Below are positions 19,318 through 28,969 of a stretch of DNA of 63,320 nt, piece after piece. Made by a program: the position numbers and the translations under genes. Position 1 is the first letter of the stretch. Each line of letters opens with the position of its first letter. The notes below the pieces were generated by a model that saw nothing but the letters and a program-made list of their open reading frames with translations, was not told the origin of the DNA and did no database searches. The stretch comes from Rhodoferax sp. (GTDB lineage: Bacteria; Pseudomonadota; Gammaproteobacteria; Burkholderiales; Burkholderiaceae_C): the NCBI RefSeq assembly GCF_018063565.1, contig NZ_JAGPBB010000011.1, positions 1 through 63,320 on the forward strand. The letters are read 5' to 3'.

Positions 19318-22257
19318 TTACAGGGTACGCGCCACTTCGCGAATCTCGAAGAACTCCAGCACGTCACCTTCGTTGATATCGTTGTAGTTCTTGATATTCA
19401 GGCCGCAGTCGAAACCTTCGCGAACTTCCTTGGCATCGTCCTTGAAACGTTTGAGCGAGTCGAGCTCGCCGGTGTAGATGACGGTGTTGTTGCGCAACAA
19501 GCGCAGCCGCGCCGTGCGCCGCACCACGCCCGAGGTGACCATACAGCCGGCGATGGAGCCAATTTTGGAGACCTTGAAAATCTGCCGAATTTCGGCGGTG
19601 CCAATGATCTCTTCTTTCTTGTCGGGTGTCAGCATGCCCGACATGGCCAGCTTGAGGTCGTCGACGGCATCGTAAATGATGTCGTAGTAACGAATGTCAA
19701 TGCCATTGCCTTCGGCCAGCTTGCGCGCACCTGCGTCAGCGCGGGTGTTAAAGCCGATGATGACCGCCTTGGCAGCGATGGCAAGATTCACATCCGACTC
19801 GCTGATACCGCCCACGGCTGCATAGACCATTTGCACCTTGACCTCGTCGGTCGAAAGTTTGAGCAGCGACTGAGCCAATGCTTCCTGCGAGCCCTGGACG
19901 TCGGCCTTGACAATGATCGGTACCATCTTGACCTCGCCCGCAGTCATCTCGGTGAACATGTTCTCGAGCTTGGCGGCTTGCTGCTTGGCCAGCTTGGTAT
20001 GACGGAACTTGCCAGCACGGTATGTGGCGATCTCGCGCGCCCGGCGCTCGTCAGACAGCACCATGAACTCGTCACCGGCTTGCGGCACTTCAGTCAGACC
20101 CTGAATTTCGACTGGAATCGACGGCCCTGCCGCTTTGATGGTCTTGCCGTTCTCATCGAGCATGGCGCGTACGCGGCCATAGGTCTGACCCGCCAGCACG
20201 ACATCACCTGCCTTCAGGGTACCGGACTGCACCAGCACCGTTGCCACCGGGCCGCGGCCCTTGTCCAGCTGGGCCTCAATCACCAGACCCTTGGCCATCG
20301 CATCGACCGGCGCTTTGAGTTCCAGAACTTCGGCCTGCAACAAGACCTGTTCCAGCAATTCATCAATCCCTTGACCGGATTTGGACGACACCCCCACAAA
20401 CGGTGAGTTGCCACCAAACTCTTCCGGAATCACCTCTTCCACCACCAGCTCGTTCTTCACACGTTCGGCGTTGGCATCGGGTTTGTCAATCTTGGTGATG
20501 GCCACCACAATCGGCACACCGGCGGCCTTGGCGTGCTTGATCGCTTCTTTGGTCTGCGGCATCACACCATCGTCGGCGGCCACCACCAGGATCACGATGT
20601 CGGTGGCCTGCGCGCCACGGGCACGCATGGCGGTAAACGCCTCGTGACCCGGCGTATCCAGGAACGACACCACACCACGGTTGGTCTTGACGTGGTAGGC
20701 ACCAATATGCTGGGTAATGCCACCCGCTTCGCCCGAAGCCACTTTGGTGCGGCGGATGTAGTCCAGCAGCGAGGTTTTGCCGTGGTCCACATGGCCCATC
20801 ACCGTGACCACCGGGGCACGCGACACCGACTCGGCCTGCTGTTGAGACACCTCGTCGTCGGTAAAGGCTTCCGGGTCGTCCAGCGCAGCAACGATGGCCT
20901 TGTGGCCCATCTCTTCAACCACAATCATCGCCGTGTCCTGGTCCAGTGGCTGGTTGATGGTGACCATCTGACCCAATTTCATCAGGTGCTTGATCACCTC
21001 GGAGGCCTTGACGGCCATCTTGTGCGCCAGTTCGGCAACGGTGATGGTTTCAGGCACATGCACCTCAAGCACCCGCGCTTCCACCTGTTGCACCGGCGCA
21101 TGATGGTCGTCGCGGTCCCGGTCATTGGAACCACGCTTGCCACGCGGCCCGCCACGCCAGTTACTGCCCCGCCCGGCACCAGCACCGGTATCACCACGCG
21201 TGGGAATGCCTTTTTTCTTGGCCGGATCACCCGCCCAACTGCTGGACAGTTTGGCAGACTTGACTTCTTTGCCCGCTCCGGCTGCACCGGCAGCAGCAGG
21301 TGCTGCGGTGGCAGGTTTGGGTGTTGCCGCCGCCCCTGCGGGTTTGTGCAAGGTACCTTTGATGCCGGCCTTGTTGACATCCGCAGCGGCCGGTTTCGGC
21401 TCTTCAGGTTTCTTCGGGGCCAGCTTTTTGCCCGGCTGTGACATCATCAAGCGGATGGCCGCAGCCTCGGCCTCAGCCTTGCGGCGGCGCTCGGTCAGGT
21501 CCACCGCGCGGGCCTGCTCTTCCTCGACCCGTGTCTTGGACTCGGCCAAGGCTCGCTGCTGTGCGTCGTCTCGTGCTTTTTGTTCGGCGGCGGCTTTCTC
21601 GCTTGCCAGTTTGTCTGCGATGGCTTTGGCCGCCAGCGCATCGGCTTTTTCGTTGCTGTCCGGCTTGTCTTCAATCTGGCTGCGCTCGAGCAAGGCCTGT
21701 GCCTGCTGTTGCGCTGCCAGCGCTTGAGCAGCCGCCTCAGCAGCGGCACGTTCGGCATCCGCTCGCGCGGCAGCCTCCTGGGCTTCGCGCTGGCGACGGC
21801 GCTCTGCCAGTTCTTCCTCCTGGCGGCGAATCAGCTCCGCCTGGCGGCGCGCTTCCTCCTCACGCCGGGTCAGCTCAGCCCGGTCAACCGTCGACACGTT
21901 GGTGGCCGGCTGATCGGTCGCCTCGGCGTGAACCGGCGTTCCCGCGTCCTGTCCGTCGTCGCGTCGCACAAAGGTTCGTTTCTTGCGCACTTCGACCTGA
22001 ATGGTTCGTGCCTTACCGCTGGCATCGGCCTGCTTGATCTCCGTGGTGGACTTCTTCACCAGGGTGATCTTCTTGCGCTCCGCAGAAAATGTTCCGTGTG
22101 CCGTCTGCAGATAACTCAACAAATGCTGCTTATCAGACTCTGACAGAGTGTCGCTGGCAGTCGACTTGGCAACACCGGCCGATTTCAATTGCTCGAGCAG
22201 GGTATCGGTGGATTTTTTGAGTTCATTGGCAAACTCGGCGACGGTCATACTGGACAT
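19318..22257 (-). CDS. infB: Translation initiation factor IF-2
   Basis: This 979-residue GTPase delivers initiator tRNA to the ribosome. It has the IF2 N-terminal module ([11 protein letters not shown]), a long Ala/Glu/Arg/Gln-rich helical linker (about 130-290) and a Gly/Arg-rich stretch, then a second IF2_N module and the GTPase domain with [23 protein letters not shown] and TKIDKPDAN, and domains II-IV. The large linker is usual for betaproteobacterial IF-2. It sits in the rimP-nusA-infB operon, 83 bases after nusA. Confidence 0.97.
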   Translation of the reverse strand: MSSMTVAEFANELKKSTDTLLEQLKSAGVAKSTASDTLSESDKQHLLSYLQTAHGTFSAERKKITLVKKSTTEIKQADASGKARTIQVEVRKKRTFVRRDDGQDAGTPVHAEATDQPATNVSTVDRAELTRREEEARRQAELIRRQEEELAERRRQREAQEAAARADAERAAAEAAAQALAAQQQAQALLERSQIEDKPDSNEKADALAAKAIADKLASEKAAAEQKARDDAQQRALAESKTRVEEEQARAVDLTERRRKAEAEAAAIRLMMSQPGKKLAPKKPEEPKPAAADVNKAGIKGTLHKPAGAAATPKPATAAPAAAGAAGAGKEVKSAKLSSSWAGDPAKKKGIPTRGDTGAGAGRGSNWRGGPRGKRGSNDRDRDDHHAPVQQVEARVLEVHVPETITVAELAHKMAVKASEVIKHLMKLGQMVTINQPLDQDTAMIVVEEMGHKAIVAALDDPEAFTDDEVSQQQAESVSRAPVVTVMGHVDHGKTSLLDYIRRTKVASGEAGGITQHIGAYHVKTNRGVVSFLDTPGHEAFTAMRARGAQATDIVILVVAADDGVMPQTKEAIKHAKAAGVPIVVAITKIDKPDANAERVKNELVVEEVIPEEFGGNSPFVGVSSKSGQGIDELLEQVLLQAEVLELKAPVDAMAKGLVIEAQLDKGRGPVATVLVQSGTLKAGDVVLAGQTYGRVRAMLDENGKTIKAAGPSIPVEIQGLTEVPQAGDEFMVLSDERRAREIATYRAGKFRHTKLAKQQAAKLENMFTEMTAGEVKMVPIIVKADVQGSQEALAQSLLKLSTDEVKVQMVYAAVGGISESDVNLAIAAKAVIIGFNTRADAGARKLAEGNGIDIRYYDIIYDAVDDLKLAMSGMLTPDKKEEIIGTAEIRQIFKVSKIGSIAGCMVTSGVVRRTARLRLLRNNTVIYTGELDSLKRFKDDAKEVREGFDCGLNIKNYNDINEGDVLEFFEIREVARTL

Positions 22258-22340
22258 TTTGGGTAACCTTTTGTTTCGACTTGCACTGCCGGATCGACAG
22301 GGATCAGCCGTTTCGTATTTCTTAATTCATAACATCAGCT

Positions 22341-23837
22341 TTAGGCTTGTGAAGAAGCGTCACCGGTGAACCAGTGCGCGCGTGCCTTCATGATCAACGA
22401 TGTGGCCTCTTCGGCGGAATGACCAGTCATTTCGGTCAGCTCATCGATGGCCAGGTCAGCCAGATCGTCCAGTGAGTGCACACCGTTGTTGGCCAGCACC
22501 GCAATCTGCTCAGGGCTGATCCCATGCAGGTCACCCAATTCAAGCGCGATCTCATCCACGCTCTCTTCATTGGCAATCTCCATGGTCAACAGGGCATCTT
22601 TGGCGCGGGTGCGCAGTTCGTTCACCGTGTCTTCGTCAAAACTTTCGATTTCGAGCATTTCTTCCAGCGGCACATAAGCCACCTGCTCCAGACTGATAAA
22701 GCCTTCGGCGATCAGCAGGTCGGCGATCTCTTCATCAACATCGAGTTTTTCCATGAACAGCGCGCGGCTTGCATCGACCTCGCTGGCCTGCTTCTGCGCC
22801 GATTCGGCAGCATCCAGAATGTTGATTTTCCAGCCTGTCAATTCGGAGGCAAGACGAACGTTCTGCCCGCCACGCCCAATCGCGATGGCCAGGTTTTCTT
22901 CGTCCACCACCACATCCATGGCATGCCGCTCCTCGTCCACCACAATGCTGGTGACGTTAGCAGGAGCGAGTGCGCCGATGACAAACTGGGCAGGGTCTTC
23001 GCTCCACAGCACAATGTCAACCCGCTCCCCGGCGAGTTCATTGGTGACCCCATTCACACGGGTTCCCCGCACACCCACACAGGTGCCAATGGGATCCACC
23101 CGTTTATCGTGAGACAACACGGCGATCTTGGCGCGCGAACCGGCGTCGCGCGCGCAGGACTTGATCTCCAGCAGACCCTGCTCGATCTCAGGCACTTCGT
23201 TGCGGAACAACTCAATCATGAACTCAGGAGCCGACCGCGACAGCAGAATTGGGGCGCCGCGCAAGGTCAAATCGACCTCCATGATCATGGCACGCACCCG
23301 ATCACCCGTGCGAAAGTTCTCTTTCGGGATCATCTCACCACGTCGCAACCGGCCTTCCACCCGCCCCGACTCGACAATCAGATCACCCTTGTCCATGCGT
23401 TTGACGGTGCCGACAAAAATCTTGTCGCCGCGCGACATGAAGTCGTTGAGCAACATTTCGCGCTCGGCGTCACGGATTTTTTGCAAGATCACCTGTTTGG
23501 CCGCCATGGCACCGATACGACCAATAGGCACGGATTCGATCGTCTCTTCGATGTACTCATCCACCTCGATATCGGCAATCTGGTCCTGGGCTTCGAACAA
23601 CAGGATTTCCTGGTCGGGCAACTGCAACCCGGCTTCGTTGGGCACCACGTGCCAACGGCGAAAAGTTTCATACACGCCAGTATCTCGGTTGAGTGAAACA
23701 CGAATGTCCACCTCACCCGAATAGAGTTTCTTGGTAGCCTGTGCCAGAGCGGACTCGACAGCACCAAAAACCACATCACGCTCAACGTTTTTCTCGCGTG
23801 AGATGGCGTCTACCAACATTAACATTTCGCGATTCAT
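22341..23837 (-). CDS. nusA: Transcription termination/antitermination factor NusA
   Basis: It binds RNA polymerase and modulates pausing, termination and rRNA antitermination. The start [18 protein letters not shown] at 23837 is preferred over the longer frame because an AGGAG lies 9 bases before it; length is 498. It carries the N-terminal polymerase-binding domain, S1 ([20 protein letters not shown]), the KH pair ([14 protein letters not shown] and [13 protein letters not shown]) and two C-terminal acidic helix-hairpin repeats. Confidence 0.97.
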   Translation of the reverse strand: MNREMLMLVDAISREKNVERDVVFGAVESALAQATKKLYSGEVDIRVSLNRDTGVYETFRRWHVVPNEAGLQLPDQEILLFEAQDQIADIEVDEYIEETIESVPIGRIGAMAAKQVILQKIRDAEREMLLNDFMSRGDKIFVGTVKRMDKGDLIVESGRVEGRLRRGEMIPKENFRTGDRVRAMIMEVDLTLRGAPILLSRSAPEFMIELFRNEVPEIEQGLLEIKSCARDAGSRAKIAVLSHDKRVDPIGTCVGVRGTRVNGVTNELAGERVDIVLWSEDPAQFVIGALAPANVTSIVVDEERHAMDVVVDEENLAIAIGRGGQNVRLASELTGWKINILDAAESAQKQASEVDASRALFMEKLDVDEEIADLLIAEGFISLEQVAYVPLEEMLEIESFDEDTVNELRTRAKDALLTMEIANEESVDEIALELGDLHGISPEQIAVLANNGVHSLDDLADLAIDELTEMTGHSAEEATSLIMKARAHWFTGDASSQA

Positions 23838-23854
23838 GCCAAAACTCTCCTGTT

Positions 23855-24493
23855 TCAATTCAATCCAATGCTGTTGCCCATAGCGTCTGCATCAAGGCCG
23901 TGACCACGCCCTTTGAAGCTGACAAGCGGTGCCAAACGGGCGTCCTTCAGTTCACTCAACACAAATCCGAGCGCCTGCAACGGTGCAGGAGCGCGCTTTT
24001 TACTCACTTTGGCACCCGGCTTGACCGCTGGTTCGTCACGCCAGACGATTTGCCAACCTGGCGCGGCTTCAACATTGGCCGCGTCGTCTGCCACCGATGC
24101 CCGCTCCAGCACGCCACGAAACTTTTTCCGATTGGCGTTTACCTGTCCAATGGCAGCAGCACCGATCGGCGCTTTCAGGGTGATGTCAATGACCTGACCG
24201 ACAAATCGCTCAAAATCCTGTTCATGACGCAAGGGCCGGTCAATACCCGGCGAAGACACCTCCAGCCGACGGTACTCCACCGCGTCCACCTCAAGGGCAA
24301 ACTGCAGCTGACGCGTGACTTTCTCACAGTCCTCCACTGTCACAAACTGCTCCGGCGCAGTCGCTCCATCGGCTGGCGGCACCCAGGGCAAATCGATGGT
24401 GACACGCAGCAGCCCTCCCGCTGAACGTTCGAGTTCAACCAGGTCGTAGCCCAGGCCAGTGACCGTTTGCTCCACGATTTCCTTCAGTGCCAC
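23855..24493 (-). CDS. rimP: Ribosome maturation factor RimP
   Basis: It is needed for 30S subunit maturation and heads the rimP-nusA-infB operon. The open frame extends to 24529, but the family-like beginning [22 protein letters not shown] implies a GTG start at 24493 (212 residues). The core SSPGIDRPL and [15 protein letters not shown] are typical. A basic tail rich in Lys, Arg and Pro follows, as in related genera. Confidence 0.92.
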   Translation of the reverse strand: MALKEIVEQTVTGLGYDLVELERSAGGLLRVTIDLPWVPPADGATAPEQFVTVEDCEKVTRQLQFALEVDAVEYRRLEVSSPGIDRPLRHEQDFERFVGQVIDITLKAPIGAAAIGQVNANRKKFRGVLERASVADDAANVEAAPGWQIVWRDEPAVKPGAKVSKKRAPAPLQALGFVLSELKDARLAPLVSFKGRGHGLDADAMGNSIGLN

Positions 24494-24533
24494 CCAAACC
24501 CCTGTCAAAAAAACTGACACAAAAAACAAACGA

Positions 24534-24572
24534 CCAAAAAAAACGGGCGGAAGTGACTCGCCCGTTTGGTCG
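24534..24572 (-). terminator. Rho-independent terminator after the peptide ABC operon
   Basis: On the minus strand the stem AAACGGGCG/CGCCCGTTT (24560-24568 pairing with 24542-24550, 9-base loop) is followed by a run of seven T. The flanking CGACC/GGTCG extends the pairing around an A bulge. It lies 56 bases past the ATPase stop and before rimP, separating the transport and rimP operons. Confidence 0.8.
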
Positions 24573-24627
24573 TGAACGGCCCGATTGTACGGGAAAAAAC
24601 GTCCAATCAGCCTTGATTTTGAAGGAT

Positions 24628-26481
24628 TTAAGCCAGAACTGACGTTTCTGCTACACGCCTGGCCAGCCGCGGAACGGCGTTGAGAAGCGTCTGGGTGTAG
24701 GTGTGCTGGGGCCGGTTCAATACTTGTTCGGCCGTACCAAATTCGACCAGTTTGCCATTCTTCATGACGGCAATGTCGTGTGCCAGGTACTCCACAACGC
24801 CAAAATTGTGGGTAATGAACAGGTAAGCCACACCCAGCTCCTGCTGCAGTTGCTTGAACAAATTGAGGATCTGCGCCTGCACCGACACATCCAGCGCCGA
24901 AGTGGGTTCGTCCGCCACAATCAGTTCGGGCTCGACCGCCAGGGCCCGCGCAATGGCCAGGCGCTGACGCTGCCCACCCGAAAACTCATGGGGATAGCGT
25001 TGCAACGCAGCCACCGGCAAGCCCACCTTCTCCAGCAGACTCGCCACACGCTGGCTACGCTCAGTAGCCGAAACCTCCGGATGCAACGAAGCGACGCCCT
25101 CCTCCAGGATTTCGCTGACGCGCATGCGCGGGTTCAGCGAGGCAAACGGGTCCTGAAAAACGATCTGGACCGAACGCCGGGCGGTTCGCAGCGCCTCGCC
25201 TTCCAGCGTGTTCAGAGGCTGACCGCGCAACAGGGCCGAACCGGTGATGTGCGCCTGGTTACGGAGCAACTGCAGTAAGGCCTTGCCAACCGTGGTCTTG
25301 CCGCTACCGGATTCGCCCACCAGTGCCAGCGTGCGACCGGCAGCAATCGAGAACGACACACCATCGACCGCGCGAACATGGTCAATCGTGCGTTGCAACA
25401 AGCCCTTGCGGATCGGGAACCAGACACAATAGTCACGCAACTCGAGCACGGTTGGCCCCGCATCACGCTCGCTGGTTTGACTCGAAATACCCTCCTGGCC
25501 CAATTGGGGCGTGCGCTGGATGCTATTATTCTCATAAAGAAAACAGCGTACCAGATGGCCGGGCTGGGGTTCGTACAGGACCGGAGCCTGCTGCAGGCAT
25601 GCATCGCTGGCGTCCAGACACCGATCGGCAAATCGGCAGCCGACAAAAGTCTGGTTCAGCGCCGGCACACTGCCCGCAATGGACGCCAGGCGCTGCCCCC
25701 GCTTGTTGGCATCCGGCAAGGCATCGAACAGATTCACCGCATAGGGATGGCGTGGTCGTGCAAAAAAGTCAGCCGCTTCAGCCACCTCAACAATCTGGCC
25801 GGCATACATCAGGGCCACACGATGCGCCATTTGCGAAACGATCGCCAGATCATGGGTAATCAGCAGCATGGCCATTTTTTGCGACTGCTGCAACTCCTTA
25901 AGCAAGTCAAGAATCTGAGCCTGAATCGTGACATCGAGCGCCGTGGTGGGCTCATCGGCAATCACCACATCCGGCTCGGCGGCCAGGGCAATGGCGATCA
26001 TGACCCGCTGCTTCTGCCCCCCCGACATCTGGAACGGGTAGTCGTTGACCCGTCGTTGCGGCTCCGGGATGCCCACGCGTTGCAACCAGTCCACGGCCTT
26101 GGCCAATGCGGCTTCACCTTTGACCTCGGTGTGCCGCTCGATCACCTCGGTGATCTGCCTGCCCACGGTCATCACCGGATTCAGGCTGGTGGCGGGTTCC
26201 TGAAAAATGATGCTGATGCGCCGGCCCCGGTAGTCTCGCATCCGGGACTCGGGCAGTTGCACCAGATCGGTGTTGTCAATGGACACTTCGCCCGCCGCAA
26301 CCCGGCCGCTTTCTGGTAGCAGACGCAGAATGGACAGCGCCGTCATCGATTTGCCACAGCCCGATTCACCAACCAAGGCAAAGGTCTCTCCCCGAGCCAA
26401 GGTCAGCGAGACCGCATCCACGGCGCGAATCAGCCCGCTTTCGGTGTCAATTTCAGTCGTCAAGTTGTTGATGCCGAGCAT
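24628..26481 (-). CDS. Double-domain peptide ABC transporter ATPase (YejF-like, DppD-DppF fusion)
   Basis: This 617-residue protein has two complete nucleotide-binding domains: Walker [13 protein letters not shown] with signature MSGGQKQRV and Walker [13 protein letters not shown], then [14 protein letters not shown] with FSGGQRQRL and [12 protein letters not shown]. The first domain ends in the oligopeptide-transporter C-terminal module with a Cys-rich stretch ([15 protein letters not shown]). YejF, which powers uptake of peptides and microcin C, has the same fusion. It is the last gene of the operon and follows the permease by 8 bases. Confidence 0.92.
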   Translation of the reverse strand: MLGINNLTTEIDTESGLIRAVDAVSLTLARGETFALVGESGCGKSMTALSILRLLPESGRVAAGEVSIDNTDLVQLPESRMRDYRGRRISIIFQEPATSLNPVMTVGRQITEVIERHTEVKGEAALAKAVDWLQRVGIPEPQRRVNDYPFQMSGGQKQRVMIAIALAAEPDVVIADEPTTALDVTIQAQILDLLKELQQSQKMAMLLITHDLAIVSQMAHRVALMYAGQIVEVAEAADFFARPRHPYAVNLFDALPDANKRGQRLASIAGSVPALNQTFVGCRFADRCLDASDACLQQAPVLYEPQPGHLVRCFLYENNSIQRTPQLGQEGISSQTSERDAGPTVLELRDYCVWFPIRKGLLQRTIDHVRAVDGVSFSIAAGRTLALVGESGSGKTTVGKALLQLLRNQAHITGSALLRGQPLNTLEGEALRTARRSVQIVFQDPFASLNPRMRVSEILEEGVASLHPEVSATERSQRVASLLEKVGLPVAALQRYPHEFSGGQRQRLAIARALAVEPELIVADEPTSALDVSVQAQILNLFKQLQQELGVAYLFITHNFGVVEYLAHDIAVMKNGKLVEFGTAEQVLNRPQHTYTQTLLNAVPRLARRVAETSVLA

Positions 26482-26489
26482 GAGGCGTC

Positions 26490-27974
26490 CTATTTTTCTG
26501 ACTGCGCCAGCGTTGCCGGCCGCGACTCTGAGGATTGAAGCGGCTTGGCGCGGCGCACCCGGAACGCCCGGGCGCGCGGATCAAAGGCTTCGCGCACCGC
26601 GCTGGAAAACAAGGTCATCGACAACACCAGCGTCACCATGAAGGCAAATGCCGTCAGCAGGTTCCACCACACCACCGGATCACGCGACATCTCGTTACGC
26701 GCACCATTGATCATGGTGCCAAAACTGTTGGTGGCCGGGTCAACGCCCACGCCCACATACGACAGCACCGCTTCATACAGCACCAGCCCGGAAAAATCCA
26801 GGACCGCCACGATCACCACGATATGCGTAAGATTGGGCATGATGTGGCGGCGCATGATGCGCGCATCCGACACGCCAAATGCCCGGGCCGCCTGCACGTA
26901 ATCCAGTTCGCCCAGCTTCAAGGTCTCCGCACGCAACAAACGCGCCAGTTGCGCCCAGCCCGTCACACCCAGAATCACCGCCAGTAAAAACAGCCGCACA
27001 TCGGCCCGCTCCAGCCCGGTCTCAAACAGATTGGGGTTTTTGTCAATGAACACCTGGATCATCAGCACAAAAGCCGAAATCAGCAGCACCGAGGGGATGG
27101 ACGACAACACGGTATATAAGTACTGAATACCGTCGTCGATCTTTCCTTTGTAATAGCCTGCCAAAATACCAAACAAAATCGCCAGCGGTAAGGTCGCCAA
27201 AGTGGCCAGTGAGCCAATCACCACCGCCGTGCGGATCGACTTGATGGCCTGGAACAACACATCATTGCCAGTCTGATCGGTTCCGAGCACATGGTAGTGG
27301 GGCCACAAGGCCGCAACCCAACCCACCATCAAGGCCATGATGGACGCAGTAGTCAAAATTGCGCGCCATGGGATCTCGGTCTGCTGCTGCCACATTTCAC
27401 CCAGGCTACGCCGCAGTGCCGATGTCGTTCGGGCACCGCGCAGCAACGCGACGGCGAGCCACAACAGCAGCGCACCACACAGGCCATACGACAAACCCAA
27501 CACGGATTTGCGGGCAACATCCGCGGCCCATTCGCCTTGCGCGTCTTTCAAGTGGCTGCCACCAAACTGCAGACGGGGAAAATCACGCACGGACTTGCCA
27601 TCCACCAAAATGGATTCTTTGGAGAACTGATGGGTGGCCAGCGGGACCGAATAGGTTTTCTCGACCGACTCGCGCGGCGCACTGAGCCAAGCGTCCAGCA
27701 GCGAGAGCGTTCTGGTCGAATAAGCCGGGCCGACATTGGCGGCTGCCCCCGGCGCAGGTGGCAACAGAGGCCGGAAATGCACTGAATCCATCACCGCCAC
27801 ACCAAAAAAAGCGACCAACACCACGCCAGCGGCCATGGCAGCGGGATCATGCAACACATGCCGCCAGGTCTGGCGCAGCGTGGGTGTACGCAGGGCGTGG
27901 CGAATATACAGCCCCATACCCAGCAGCAAAAACAGCAGTGCCAGATCTGTCAGCAGAAACACGAACTTTGGCAT
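26490..27974 (-). CDS. Peptide ABC transporter permease (YejE/DppC-like) with extended N-terminal region
   Basis: This inner-membrane protein has 494 residues, well above the 300-340 usual for this family. Residues from about 190 onward are a normal DppC-type permease: LGTDQTGNDVLFQAIKSIR, then the EAA loop LDYVQAARAFGVSDARI. The extra front part has a first membrane helix (about 4-22), another near 45-65, a soluble segment (FSKESILVDGKSVRDFP) that should be periplasmic, and another helix near 165-180. YejE proteins carry a shorter version of this insertion. Confidence 0.9.
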   Translation of the reverse strand: MPKFVFLLTDLALLFLLLGMGLYIRHALRTPTLRQTWRHVLHDPAAMAAGVVLVAFFGVAVMDSVHFRPLLPPAPGAAANVGPAYSTRTLSLLDAWLSAPRESVEKTYSVPLATHQFSKESILVDGKSVRDFPRLQFGGSHLKDAQGEWAADVARKSVLGLSYGLCGALLLWLAVALLRGARTTSALRRSLGEMWQQQTEIPWRAILTTASIMALMVGWVAALWPHYHVLGTDQTGNDVLFQAIKSIRTAVVIGSLATLATLPLAILFGILAGYYKGKIDDGIQYLYTVLSSIPSVLLISAFVLMIQVFIDKNPNLFETGLERADVRLFLLAVILGVTGWAQLARLLRAETLKLGELDYVQAARAFGVSDARIMRRHIMPNLTHIVVIVAVLDFSGLVLYEAVLSYVGVGVDPATNSFGTMINGARNEMSRDPVVWWNLLTAFAFMVTLVLSMTLFSSAVREAFDPRARAFRVRRAKPLQSSESRPATLAQSEK

Positions 27975-27991
27975 CTTGACTCCTGGCCCGG

Positions 27992-28969
27992 TTAGCTCAA
28001 ACGAATTCGCGGGTCAGCGATCGTGTAGGAAATATCGGTCAGGATCAACCCGATGATGTACAGCAGGGAACCCACGAACACCATCGAGCGCACCACGGCA
28101 AAGTCCTGGCCATTGATAGCGTCAATGGTGAAACTACCCAGGCCGGGGATACCAAAAAACGACTCCATGATCAGGGCACCGAGGAACAACAGCGGCAACA
28201 CCGCCACCGTGCTGGTCAGGATCGGCAGCAACGCATTGCGCAGCACATGGCGAAACAGCACCACGGTTTCGGAAAGCCCCTTGGAACGCGCCGTGCGCAC
28301 ATAGTCTTTGCCAACCTCTTCAAGAAACATGGTGCGGTAAAACAGGGCCTCGCCTCCCAGCCGCGAGACGATGCCAATCAACACCGGCAGAGCCAGAAAC
28401 AGAAAAATGTCCCCGCCCCCCGAAAACCCCGAGATCGGCACCAGTTTGAGCAATTTGCTGAAAAAGAACTGTCCCACAATGATGTAAAACAGCCCTGAAA
28501 TGGAGAGCAGAAACACCGACAGTGCCACCCCCCAGAATTCAAGATAGGTGTTTTTGAAGAAAACCAGGGTCAGTGAAAACACCACCACCACAAAGATACC
28601 GAGTAAAAAGGTGGGTATGGCCAGCGCAATGGACGGACCGACCCGCTTTTTCAACTCGTAACCAATGTCACGTCCCGTGTCAGATGAACCAAACTCCAGC
28701 ACAAACAAAGGAACCGAGCGTTCAAAGAAAATGGTGTTGGTCAGTTTCTGCGAGCCCTGCGCGCCATCGTTCCACAGCAGCGGTTTGTCATAGCCGCGCT
28801 CGACCTTCCATTTGTCGATGGCGTCCTGCGTGACCCGTTTGCCACCAATGTTCATGCGCGCCATGTCGTCGGGCGTGTTGACGGCAAAAAACAGAATGAA
28901 GGTCAGGATGTTGACCCCGACCAGAATCAGCAGACCATAGCCAATGCGGCGAATGATGTAGTTGATCAT
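27992..28969 (-). CDS. Peptide ABC transporter permease (YejB/DppB-like)
   Basis: This 325-residue protein has the DppB layout: helix 1 (YGLLILVGVNILTFILFF), a periplasmic loop (about 35-115), then five helices and the EAA loop VRTARSKGLSETVVLFRHVL followed by NALLPILTSTVAVLPLLFLG. It pairs with the permease at 26490 to form the channel. Its ATG overlaps the stop of the upstream binding-protein gene as ATGA, implying coupled translation. Confidence 0.92.
   Translation of the reverse strand: MINYIIRRIGYGLLILVGVNILTFILFFAVNTPDDMARMNIGGKRVTQDAIDKWKVERGYDKPLLWNDGAQGSQKLTNTIFFERSVPLFVLEFGSSDTGRDIGYELKKRVGPSIALAIPTFLLGIFVVVVFSLTLVFFKNTYLEFWGVALSVFLLSISGLFYIIVGQFFFSKLLKLVPISGFSGGGDIFLFLALPVLIGIVSRLGGEALFYRTMFLEEVGKDYVRTARSKGLSETVVLFRHVLRNALLPILTSTVAVLPLLFLGALIMESFFGIPGLGSFTIDAINGQDFAVVRSMVFVGSLLYIIGLILTDISYTIADPRIRLS

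Noticed and set aside
22476-23696. 406-codon frame antisense to nusA
   Set aside because: It is a shadow of nusA with no independent evidence.
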